Assembly (NCBI GenBank): GCA_001771065.1
Contig: MESQ01000023.1
Coordinates: 1-50,759, forward strand
Direction: 5' to 3'
From: Burkholderiales bacterium RIFOXYD12_FULL_59_19
GTDB lineage: Bacteria > Pseudomonadota > Gammaproteobacteria > Burkholderiales > Burkholderiaceae_C
Length of the DNA stretch: 50,759 nt
The notes beneath the pieces were generated by a model. It was not told the origin of the DNA, did not search any database, and worked only from the letters and a program-made list of their open reading frames with translations. Shown here in pieces: positions 6,944 through 14,341 of this stretch. The position numbers and the translations under genes are program-made. Position 1 is the stretch's first letter; the number at the start of each line of letters is the position of its first letter.

Positions 6944-7318
6944 ATGATGTTCACAATCTGGCAAACTCCAATTCGGATCATCTCCCGCTCGAAACTGTCG
7001 GGTATCGGAGACCATTGGGGTGTGCAACTACCAAATGGCGATGTTGTGCATCTGACGCCAACCGGCGAAAAAATTGTGAGCTTCATTGACTTTGCTCAGG
7101 GTCGACCGGTCAAAGAAATCCGGCGAGCCCCACCCGAACAGTACGCTCAAATCATGCAGCGCGTCACCCTATCGGTTCAAAACCCAGGCCAATATCGCTT
7201 GCTGGACCGCAACTGCGAAACCTACGCCACATGGCTAATTGGTGAAAAGCCTCAAAGTCCCCAGGTGCAAGGCGTTGTCGTTTTAGGTCTGATCGCAGCG
7301 TTCCTACGTTTCGCCTAA
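6944..7318 (+). CDS. LRAT-like / NlpC-P60-superfamily papain-fold protein with C-terminal hydrophobic tail
   Basis: 124-residue protein that resembles the permuted papain-like LRAT fold. GDHWGVQLPNGDVVHLTP supplies the histidines, and DRNCETYATWLIG supplies the NCE(x)xA box with the catalytic Cys. LRAT-like enzymes transfer or hydrolyse acyl chains on lipids. The tail VQGVVVLGLIAAFLRFA is hydrophobic enough for a membrane anchor. The start at 6944 is preferred to 6887 because AAGGA lies eight bases upstream and the family core begins there. It is coupled to the membrane-anchored XRE gene. A lipid-acting effector or phage-defence toxin is a reasonable inference but is unproven. Confidence 0.65.
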   Translation: MMFTIWQTPIRIISRSKLSGIGDHWGVQLPNGDVVHLTPTGEKIVSFIDFAQGRPVKEIRRAPPEQYAQIMQRVTLSVQNPGQYRLLDRNCETYATWLIGEKPQSPQVQGVVVLGLIAAFLRFA

Positions 7319-7437
7319 CAACCTGTTTCGGGTGGAGTCGCGTTAAACATCAAGGCTTTCGCAGGTCGTCAGATTCTCGAAGGAAAGCGCGACGAATTAG
7401 CAAAGCCTTTCACGAGGTAGTCGCACAGTTCCCAATG

Positions 7438-7725
7438 TCATGACTGGGCGACGCGGTACATCTCCGCCACGATGGCGACGAGTTGATCAGCAACCTGTGA
7501 GGCACGCTCTGGAAGAAGGGTCAGCGAGATGGTGCCACTGGACGCACCCCCATAGATTACGTCGGCAAAGTATGCGAAGCCCTCAGGCACCGCATTAGCC
7601 TCCTCGCGGATTGCTTCCTCGATCGAGGCGTATTGCGAAGGCTCGGTAACCTCGACGCCGCCGCATAGCACTGCGGCACGGTAGAGACCCGATTCGATCT
7701 TGTCGATTTGAAGCGTTAAAACCAT
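7438..7725 (-). CDS. Small hypothetical protein, possible partner of the HEPN-like gene
   Basis: 95-residue acidic protein (MVLTLQIDKIESGLYRAAVLCGGVEVTEP) with a helical end (ASQVADQLVAIVAEMYRVAQS). No family is recognised. An upstream TTG at 7752 would add nine residues and place the start four bases after the upstream stop; neither start has a clear ribosome site, so I chose the ATG. Its tight spacing after the HEPN-like gene suggests an operon and possibly an antitoxin-like role (inference only). Confidence 0.5.
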   Translation of the reverse strand: MVLTLQIDKIESGLYRAAVLCGGVEVTEPSQYASIEEAIREEANAVPEGFAYFADVIYGGASSGTISLTLLPERASQVADQLVAIVAEMYRVAQS

Positions 7726-7756
7726 TGAACGACTATGCCAGTCATGCCTCAATCAA

Positions 7757-8638
7757 TCAAGGTTTCTTTCGCTGGGTAGGCTGCGTGCCCCTCTCGGCGT
7801 CTCGATGCGCTTTCTCTTCACGCCACTTCCGCTCCTCCTCGTCCAAGTCAATACCTTCGACCTCCAGGAAGAAGTCACGCTGACTGAAGCGCTTTACCTT
7901 CACGAGTTCGGGGTCATGTCGGCACGGCATACTCAAATCCAAAGGCTCGCCACCTCGCGCCTCGACTGTTGCGGAGAGCACTTCGCCCAACCTTGTCCAA
8001 GCCTCGAACGCAACGTCAAGAAGATCGCGGCCCGGAAAGTCCTTGATGATCCACGTGCGCCAGATCGCAGGCGCTGAATCACAGTCTGGGCCAATCAAGC
8101 CACGCATCATCTTGTCCGTGCGACAAACCTCTTTGTAGCGAATATAGGCTTCATCGCTGCTTTCCCAGGGGTGCACCCTGAATGGGAAGGATATCTTGAC
8201 CTTTCGCCCTTCTGTCGTACCAGCGCTGCCCTGACTTTCAAGCTCAAGCATCCCACGATGCACCAGAAAATTCCTGGTCGTGGTGAGCACCTTGTACAGA
8301 TCACTGTCGTGTAGAGCATTTACAGCCGGTTCGATCGCCTTCTTCAGTTCTGCGTGGTTCTGGGTGTTCATCGTCAGCAACTGAGGCACCTCCTTGAAGG
8401 TGCGAATGAAGCTATTAAGCGCGTACCGAAAAGCCTCGGGCTGATGATAATTAGCCTCCATCTGGTGCAGGTGCCAATGGCATTCTGCCCATCTATCTAG
8501 GGCAGGTTCAACGAGCGAGTGAGGGCAGTCCATGCGACATTTTCGTTCGTGACCGAGATTCTTGCCAGGGCGGCCTCCACGGACCAGGTCCGTCTGACCA
8601 TGCATACATTGCTCAGCAAGCGCCCAATCGGCTCCCAT
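7757..8638 (-). CDS. HEPN-like hypothetical protein
   Basis: 293-residue protein. Its helical centre contains TTTRNFLVHRG, an R-N-x3-H (R122, H127) motif of the form found in HEPN ribonucleases (Rx4-6H with a polar residue after Arg). It is preceded by a helix (AFRYALNSFIRTFKEVPQLL) that fits a HEPN helical bundle. The C-terminal 40 residues are highly charged (EEERKWREEKAHRDAERG). I see no other domain. HEPN proteins often act as RNA-cleaving toxins or abortive-infection effectors, but non-catalytic members exist. The start at 8638 has only a distant AGGGA. It lies just beyond the end of the trb operon. Confidence 0.5.
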   Translation of the reverse strand: MGADWALAEQCMHGQTDLVRGGRPGKNLGHERKCRMDCPHSLVEPALDRWAECHWHLHQMEANYHQPEAFRYALNSFIRTFKEVPQLLTMNTQNHAELKKAIEPAVNALHDSDLYKVLTTTRNFLVHRGMLELESQGSAGTTEGRKVKISFPFRVHPWESSDEAYIRYKEVCRTDKMMRGLIGPDCDSAPAIWRTWIIKDFPGRDLLDVAFEAWTRLGEVLSATVEARGGEPLDLSMPCRHDPELVKVKRFSQRDFFLEVEGIDLDEEERKWREEKAHRDAERGTQPTQRKKP

Positions 8639-8665
8639 CAGCGTATTGCATCCCTGCCTTCGACC

Positions 8666-8917
8666 TTAAGGCACTGGGCGATTCGGCTTTAGATTCTTCG
8701 AAGTCAGGGACTTGAATCCGCGGTCGCGTTCAATGAACGCTGCCAACATGTGCGGTATCAAGGCTGTGGCATCAACCTTTTCACCATGCAGTTGACTGTG
8801 TAGATCCGCATACCGGTCAAGTGAGGCCTTGACATCAACCGGTACTGCAATGGCCAGCTTCACGAACTCGGTGCGCGGCAGCGGGCCAAGGCGCAGGGTG
8901 CTGGTGTCTTTAGTCAT
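8666..8917 (-). CDS. DUF2274 family protein, end of trb operon
   Basis: 83-residue protein (STLRLGPLPRTEFVKLAIAVPVDVKASLDRYADLHSQLHG) matching the small DUF2274 proteins that regularly close the trb operon of Tn4371-like ICEs. The central helix-rich segment and the VDATALIPHMLAAFIERDRGF ending suggest a ribbon-helix-helix-like fold. Its ATG overlaps the trbI stop by four bases. Its role in conjugation is unknown. Confidence 0.85.
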   Translation of the reverse strand: MTKDTSTLRLGPLPRTEFVKLAIAVPVDVKASLDRYADLHSQLHGEKVDATALIPHMLAAFIERDRGFKSLTSKNLKPNRPVP

Positions 8918-10212
8918 TGCGAAGACCCTCTCACAAAGAACAACGGCTGATACGGCCGCAGAATCAGATCCTTGCTCACCATCACCCGCATCGGAAACCC
9001 AGACCGAATCGTCAGCGTCGGCTGGATGCTCATGTTCCGCTTAGTGATCTCCTGACCGACCTGGTTCACCGTATCTTGCGCACCCTGGCGCACGGCAATG
9101 ATCACCTGGCCATCAGTGCCGTTAGGGTCCGGCGCCGCCAGCTCGGCCCCCACCCCCAGCAACGTGGACAGTGCCGCACCGGCAAGAATGCGGTCCCAGT
9201 GCCAATCAACGCCATCTTCCAATCCGGCATAACCCGCCGGATCGATGCCCGGCAAGCGGTCCAATGCAATCGACGACGTGTCCGGCAGGATCAGCCGCGT
9301 CCACACCAACAGCACCCGACGCTGCCCAAAAGCCACCTGGCTGTCATAGCGCCCAATCAAGCGCGAGCCTTGCGGAATCAACAGATAGCGCCCCGTCGCC
9401 GTGTCAAAGACCGCCTCCGTCACGTTGGCGATGACCTGACCCGGCAAGTCAGAGTTGATGCCCGTCACCAACGCTGCCGGAATAACGGTCCCGGCCATCA
9501 CCTGATAGGGTGACACCGGCAATTGCAGACTGGCCAGATTGCGCGTAGCCGTGTCACCCGCATTCGCGACGAACGCAGTCTTCTGCTCCTGCCGGTTCTG
9601 CGCAACGGTCGGATCGGCTGGCTGCGCGGTGGCAGTCACCGGCCCCATGGGATTGAACGGCTGGTTGCCCGACACCGGTACAGATGGGCTGCCAGCCAAA
9701 GGCGTGGTCGCAGTGGCGACCGGCTTGGCACCATTGCCACTGCGGAAGAACACCGCAGAGCGCGCCGCTTCCTCCGCATCGCGCAGCCGCGTCAATCGAT
9801 CCGCATGCGCTGGATCGTTGTACGCCGCCGACACGTTCGCCTGGCGTTGGCGTTCTGCACTGACGATGGCCGGCCCCAGATCGCCCGGCAGTGGTTCGCC
9901 CAACACAGGGACGGCGGGTTTGGCCGGCACCGGGATCTTCGAGTAATCCTTGGGCAACTGGTCCAAACTCTCGGCCCGTGAGACCCTATCCACGTTGTAC
10001 AACTCCATGGCAGGATTACGTTCACGCTTGTTCGACTGCAGCGACCACAAGGTACCTCCGAGCACGGCAGCGGCCAGCGTGCCGGCACCGAAAGCCAGCA
10101 TGCGCCGGTTCAGCCGCACCACTGGACGCGGCGGAGCACGCAAGGTCATGGTGTCCGGGTCAACCTTCGGAGGCACCGGCGTGTCAGCCTGCGATGCGGC
10201 GTGCGTAGTCAT
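8914..10212 (-). CDS. trbI: TrbI, VirB10-like conjugal transfer protein
   Basis: 432-residue inner-membrane-anchored channel protein of the mating-pair-formation type IV secretion system, which spans the envelope and senses coupling-ATPase activity. Residues about 35-58 (MLAFGAGTLAAAVLGGTLWSL) form the single membrane segment after a short cytoplasmic tail. A Pro/Thr-rich periplasmic linker leads to the TrbI/VirB10 beta-barrel domain (PYQVMAGTVIPAALVTGINSDLPGQVIANV, IPQGSRLIGRYDS). Length and order fit the Tn4371 family. It starts two bases after the trbG stop in the operon. Confidence 0.95.
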   Translation of the reverse strand: MTTHAASQADTPVPPKVDPDTMTLRAPPRPVVRLNRRMLAFGAGTLAAAVLGGTLWSLQSNKRERNPAMELYNVDRVSRAESLDQLPKDYSKIPVPAKPAVPVLGEPLPGDLGPAIVSAERQRQANVSAAYNDPAHADRLTRLRDAEEAARSAVFFRSGNGAKPVATATTPLAGSPSVPVSGNQPFNPMGPVTATAQPADPTVAQNRQEQKTAFVANAGDTATRNLASLQLPVSPYQVMAGTVIPAALVTGINSDLPGQVIANVTEAVFDTATGRYLLIPQGSRLIGRYDSQVAFGQRRVLLVWTRLILPDTSSIALDRLPGIDPAGYAGLEDGVDWHWDRILAGAALSTLLGVGAELAAPDPNGTDGQVIIAVRQGAQDTVNQVGQEITKRNMSIQPTLTIRSGFPMRVMVSKDLILRPYQPLFFVRGSSQ

Positions 10213-10214
10213 GT

Positions 10215-11228
10215 TCAGTTCCTCCGCGCCGCGCTGACAACCCCATCGGTGCGCTCAATGCGCACCACCTGGGCCTTGTCTGCCCCCAGACGCAGCTCGG
10301 CGGCACCAAACAGCCGGTCAACCACGTAGTACGGCGAACGGAAGCGGTAATTCAAGAGCTGGCCATCGCCCTGCGGCCCAATCACGAACAGCGGCGGCAA
10401 CTCCCCCAGCGCGATGCCACCGGGAAACTGGATGTACACCCGCTGGCCGTCATCAAAGGCACGCAGCGGCTTCCATGGCGGGCTGTCGCCCGTGATCGCA
10501 TAGCGAAACTTGATCTGCTCCAGCGACAGGCCGGAATCGACCGGCGCCGCAGCTTGAGCCTGCTGTGCCTGCTTCTGCAACGCCAGCATCCGGTCCTTCG
10601 GGTAATCCCAGGACACCGAAGCCATCCAGGCCTGCGGCGTGGAAGACAGCTCCAACAGGTACATGCGCCGGTTCGTGGTGATGACCAGGTTGGTCTTCAA
10701 CCCGGTTCGGGTGGGTTTCACCAGCACGGTCACGCGCAAGCTGGCACCCGACCCGCTGGCTGTGTCCCCAACAATCCAGCGCACCGTATCTCCTGCCGAA
10801 ACGGTCACCAGTTCCTCGCCTTCTTGCAGCGCGACGACGGTCACCCGTCCCGGACTCGTGTAGACCTGGTACAGCGCGCCATCAGCGTACGGCCAGACCT
10901 GAATGGCATTGACGTAGCCCTCCCGGCTCGGTGCCACACGTGCCTCCAGATTAGCGCGTGCGACGCGAACCCTTTCGTCAATGGATTCCGGCGCGCCCTT
11001 TGTCTCTGCTTCAGTCGATAGCGACTTCAACTGCGACGGCAGTGGCAGCGGTTCAGACAACGTCACTACCTCAACAGGTTTGGGTGCCTCCTGCAGCAGA
11101 TTCGCGACCACCGGCTCATCCAGTGTGATGGTGGGCGGCGGTTTACCGTGTGTGGCGCAGCCGGTGATGGTGGCCAGGATGGCAATCATCACCAACGGAA
11201 AAGCGTAGCTACGGAAATGTGTCTTCAT
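10215..11228 (-). CDS. trbG: TrbG, VirB9-like conjugal transfer lipoprotein
   Basis: 337-residue outer-membrane-core component of the conjugation channel. It has a lipoprotein-type signal (LVMIAILATITGCATHG) and the C-terminal VirB9/CagX domain (FRYAITGDSPPWKPLRAFDDGQRVYIQFP, then YVVDRLFGAAELRLG). It would pair with TrbI and TrbF in the outer-membrane complex. Its start overlaps the trbF stop by four bases. It is full length compared with relatives. Confidence 0.95.
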   Translation of the reverse strand: MKTHFRSYAFPLVMIAILATITGCATHGKPPPTITLDEPVVANLLQEAPKPVEVVTLSEPLPLPSQLKSLSTEAETKGAPESIDERVRVARANLEARVAPSREGYVNAIQVWPYADGALYQVYTSPGRVTVVALQEGEELVTVSAGDTVRWIVGDTASGSGASLRVTVLVKPTRTGLKTNLVITTNRRMYLLELSSTPQAWMASVSWDYPKDRMLALQKQAQQAQAAAPVDSGLSLEQIKFRYAITGDSPPWKPLRAFDDGQRVYIQFPGGIALGELPPLFVIGPQGDGQLLNYRFRSPYYVVDRLFGAAELRLGADKAQVVRIERTDGVVSAARRN

Positions 11229-11929
11229 GGTTTTACTCCTTGTGTCGCTTCGAGTTCACGGCTCCAGGACAGGCCGTTGACATAAATGCCCAGCGGATTG
11301 CGGCGCAAACGCTCTTCGGTGCGCGGCGGTTGCAGCACCACCGACACCACCGCCGTCCAGCGTTCGATGCCCGAGGGCGCGCCATTCGCATAACTGCGCT
11401 CGATCCAGCGCATCTGGAACGACACATCGCTGGCCCGAACCACGCTCGTCACCTCCACCGAAACAGAGTTCTGCCCTATCCGAGAAAAAGGATCATTGGC
11501 GCGCGCGTAGTCGTTCAGCGTGACCGCACCCTTGTCGGTGGTGTACTCATAGGCTTCAAGCCAGTTCTGCCGCACGACGATAGGATCGATTGACAGCGAA
11601 CGCACGTCGGTGAGAAAGCGCGCTAGGTGGTAGGCAATCTGCGCATCATTCGGTTTGTACGGCGTGGCCGCTTCACCAACGGCACGCACCTGCCCCGCGC
11701 TGTCTACCTCGACGACATAGGGCGTCACGATGGACTGTGCGGATCGCCAGACCAGTCCACCCGCCATCAGCAAAGCCAGCGACAAACAGCCAAAGGCCAT
11801 CAGTCGCCAGTTCTTCGCCTGCACGCGGGCGCTGCCGATGCGGCTGTCCCAGACTTGCGCAGCAGCCTGGTACGAGGTGACGGGTTCGGGCGTGTCCGAG
11901 TAACGCACCTGGGGTCGTTTGAACAGCAT
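11225..11929 (-). CDS. trbF: TrbF, VirB8-like conjugal transfer protein
   Basis: 234-residue bitopic inner-membrane assembly factor. A short cytoplasmic start (MLFKRPQVRYSDTPEP) is followed by a membrane helix (LMAFGCLSLALLMAGGLVW) and the periplasmic VirB8-like domain (YVVEVDSAGQVRAVG, VRQNWLEAYEYTTDKGAVTLNDYA). I chose 11929 because it begins at the family N-terminus and sits 10 bases after the trbL stop. The open frame extends upstream through trbL in antiphase without a plausible start. Confidence 0.95.
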   Translation of the reverse strand: MLFKRPQVRYSDTPEPVTSYQAAAQVWDSRIGSARVQAKNWRLMAFGCLSLALLMAGGLVWRSAQSIVTPYVVEVDSAGQVRAVGEAATPYKPNDAQIAYHLARFLTDVRSLSIDPIVVRQNWLEAYEYTTDKGAVTLNDYARANDPFSRIGQNSVSVEVTSVVRASDVSFQMRWIERSYANGAPSGIERWTAVVSVVLQPPRTEERLRRNPLGIYVNGLSWSRELEATQGVKP

Positions 11930-11939
11930 GTAGATTTCC

Positions 11940-13316
11940 TCAATGGTTGGAGTCGTCGCGCAGGCTCGGACTGGCGCCGCCCCCGCCGTGGTCACCGGAG
12001 CGCAGCGTGTGGGCAGCAGTTGAAACCCCGTGTGAAAGACGCTGGTTGCGTTGCAGACGTTTCGCCCAGGCGGGTGCAGGGGGTGGTGTGTCGGACGTCG
12101 TTGCATTCGCGGCAGTGCTGGCACCTGCGGCTGAAACCGGCTCAGCCTCCCCGGCGACGGCCGATGCAACGCGATCTTTAACGGCCTTGGCCCCAGCCGA
12201 GACACGCTGCCCGACAGCGCTTGCACCACTCTTCGCCACATTGGCAAGGCCCGCACCCGCGGCGCGCACACCGCCACCGCCGGATGCGGCGGCACCCGCC
12301 TGGTAGGCTGACTTCGCACCACTGGCCATCGCGCTCGCCGAACGGGCGGCGCTGGCACCACCGCCAATGGCCGCGCGTGCCGCCCCTGGCACCATGCGAG
12401 CACCAGCGGCTACAGCAGCACCGCCTGATGCAATCGCCGCACCACCCGCCACAGCCAGTCCCGCAACACCCAGCGCGGTTCCTGCCGCCGCACCCGCGCC
12501 CAACTGCGGCGCACCCGACACCAGCCCGGTCGCGATGCCGGGGCCAAAGATGCCCAAACCCAGCAGCGTGAGCGAGGCCAGCATGATGACCAGCGCATGG
12601 TCAATCGATGGTTCCGTCCCCGGCGGTGTCTGGAATTCAGCAAACAAACCCGAGCCAATACCTACGATCACGGCCAGCACCAACACCTTGATGCCCGAGG
12701 ACACCACGTTGCCCAGCACCCGCTCAGCCAGAAAGGCCGTCTTGTTCCACAAGGCAAAGGGCACCAGCACAAAGCCCGCCAAAGTCGTCAGCTTGAACTC
12801 TATCAGCGTCACGAAGAGCTGAACCGCCAGCACGAAGAAGCTCACAATCACTACCAGCCAGACCAGGAACAGCACGCTGATAACATCAAGATTGGCGAAC
12901 ACCTCGGGAAAACCCGTCAGGTCGCTGATCTGCGCCATGATGGGCCGACCCGCATCCACACCAGCTTGCGCCAGCCGCCCCGGCTGCAACAACTGCGCCT
13001 GCGTCATGCTGGAACCGGACGCCACCAGTCCGAGTCCCGCAAACGAACGGAACACAATGCCCGCCAGGTTGTTGAAGTTGCCGATGATGAAGGCGAAGGC
13101 CCCGACGTACAGCACCTTCTTGACCAGCTTGGCTATCACGTCGTCCCCTCCCCCACTGGCATGGCCCATGGCCCAGAACAGACCGGCGAGCGTCATGTCG
13201 ATCCCGACCAGCGTGGCGGTCAGGAAGGCCACCTCGCCATGCAGCAGGCCAAAGCCCGAATCGATGTAGCGTGAGAAGACGTCCAGAAAACGGTCGATGA
13301 CCGACAGGTCGTTCAT
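11940..13316 (-). CDS. trbL: TrbL, VirB6-like polytopic conjugal transfer protein
   Basis: 458-residue inner-membrane protein. The N-terminal about 270 residues contain six or more hydrophobic segments (for example LDVISVLFLVWLVVIVSFFVLAV). The rest is a long Ala/Gly-rich low-complexity tail that ends in a Thr/Pro-rich cytoplasmic stretch. This is the layout of TrbL/VirB6. The Ala/Gly tail produces long spurious frames on the other strand. Its start overlaps the TrbK-like stop by four bases. Confidence 0.95.
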   Translation of the reverse strand: MNDLSVIDRFLDVFSRYIDSGFGLLHGEVAFLTATLVGIDMTLAGLFWAMGHASGGGDDVIAKLVKKVLYVGAFAFIIGNFNNLAGIVFRSFAGLGLVASGSSMTQAQLLQPGRLAQAGVDAGRPIMAQISDLTGFPEVFANLDVISVLFLVWLVVIVSFFVLAVQLFVTLIEFKLTTLAGFVLVPFALWNKTAFLAERVLGNVVSSGIKVLVLAVIVGIGSGLFAEFQTPPGTEPSIDHALVIMLASLTLLGLGIFGPGIATGLVSGAPQLGAGAAAGTALGVAGLAVAGGAAIASGGAAVAAGARMVPGAARAAIGGGASAARSASAMASGAKSAYQAGAAASGGGGVRAAGAGLANVAKSGASAVGQRVSAGAKAVKDRVASAVAGEAEPVSAAGASTAANATTSDTPPPAPAWAKRLQRNQRLSHGVSTAAHTLRSGDHGGGGASPSLRDDSNH

Positions 13317-13600
13317 GACGGTTCACTCTTAGCTCTGGCCGGTGGCGTCGGCGTCGGCACGGGATCGTTCGCATACGGCGATTTGCCACCACCCATGAAG
13401 CGACGCCGTGTGGCCTCCGACACCGCAGCACAGACCGCATCCCCCACCTTGGTGTGGTCAGCCTTGCACTGGGCGCGAAGCTCCTTCAAGCGATCAGGAT
13501 TCATCATCAGTGAATCAACCGTGTCAGTCGGTACAGACTTGCTGCAGCCCGCTATCAACGATATCGACACCGCAAGTGCAATGACCAGAAGCTGTTTCAT
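13313..13600 (-). CDS. TrbK-like small lipoprotein, probable entry exclusion
   Basis: 95-residue lipoprotein with signal and lipobox MKQLLVIALAVSISLIAGCSK (lipid-linked Cys19). It sits between trbJ and trbL, where TrbK/EexN entry-exclusion lipoproteins occur in IncP-like and Tn4371-like transfer operons. The mature part contains two Cys (RAQCKADHTKVGDAVCAAV) spaced as in that family. It would block redundant transfer between identical donors (family knowledge). The start is at ATG 13600; longer upstream frames lack signal-peptide sense. Confidence 0.75.
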   Translation of the reverse strand: MKQLLVIALAVSISLIAGCSKSVPTDTVDSLMMNPDRLKELRAQCKADHTKVGDAVCAAVSEATRRRFMGGGKSPYANDPVPTPTPPARAKSEPS

Positions 13601-13610
13601 GGCGGTTCCT

Positions 13611-14339
13611 TCAGTTGCTGTAAAAGTTGACCGTGTACGGGGTGTAAGGCGTGCCCTCCCCCTGAAACCGCCGACGCACCTCGCGCGCACGCTCCTGAAC
13701 CGCCACCTGTCGTGCCTGTTCCAAGGCCGTCGCCCGGTCCTGCGTGATCTGTAACTGCTGCGCCTGGATGGTTTGGCGCGACTGCAAGGCCAGCAGCTGG
13801 TTAGTTGCCTGCATAGCCTGCAAGGCACCGACTGCGGACTGGCTGCGGTTCACCAGGTCCGTCAAGGTTTGCTCATCGGATGCAAAGTTCTGCACCGCCT
13901 GCGACTGCACCTTGGTTGCGGTACGCAGTGCTTCCAGCGAGTTGCGCCAGCGCTGGCGCGCGTCCAGCGCCATCTGATTACCAGAGGTGGACGCAGAATA
14001 CGCGTTGGGGTAGAGCCGGGTAAATTCCGCTTCCATCTGCGACACGTTGAAGGCCAGGCCCTGCGCCTGCTGGATCAGTTGGTTCGTCGCTGCCAGCGCC
14101 GCACGCAGTTCAGCCAGCGCGCTGAAGTTCAAGTCCGTCAGGTTCTTCGCCTGGTTCATCAGCATTTGTGCTTCGTTCTGCAACTGCCGAATTTGGTTGT
14201 TGATCTGCTCCAGGGCACGGGCGGCCGTCATGATGTTTTGGATCAGATTGGTCGGGTCGATCACAACCCATTGCGCTTGCGCGGTGGGCATTGCGGTGAC
14301 GAGCAGAGCGGTGGCAATGGCCAGCAAAGTCTTCTTCAT
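13611..14339 (-). CDS. trbJ: TrbJ, VirB5-like conjugal transfer protein
   Basis: 242-residue secreted or pilus-tip protein. It has a cleavable signal peptide (MKKTLLAIATALLVTAMPTAQA then QWVV) and a long Gln-rich alpha-helical body (ALEQINNQIRQLQNEAQMLMNQAKNL), as in TrbJ/VirB5. Two in-frame ATGs exist (14345 and 14339). I chose 14339 because the AGGAG site is eight bases from it and only two from the other. It lies directly after trbE. Confidence 0.93.
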   Translation of the reverse strand: MKKTLLAIATALLVTAMPTAQAQWVVIDPTNLIQNIMTAARALEQINNQIRQLQNEAQMLMNQAKNLTDLNFSALAELRAALAATNQLIQQAQGLAFNVSQMEAEFTRLYPNAYSASTSGNQMALDARQRWRNSLEALRTATKVQSQAVQNFASDEQTLTDLVNRSQSAVGALQAMQATNQLLALQSRQTIQAQQLQITQDRATALEQARQVAVQERAREVRRRFQGEGTPYTPYTVNFYSN

Positions 14340-14341
14340 AG

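Noticed and set aside
7319..7437. Inverted AAGGCTTT/AAAGCCTT as terminator between convergent genes
   Set aside because: The arms are about 46 bases apart with no T-run; too weak to call.
11225..12403. Longer 392-codon reading of trbF
   Set aside because: The extra N-terminus runs through trbL in another frame and is Arg/Pro/His-rich; the family start is at 11929.
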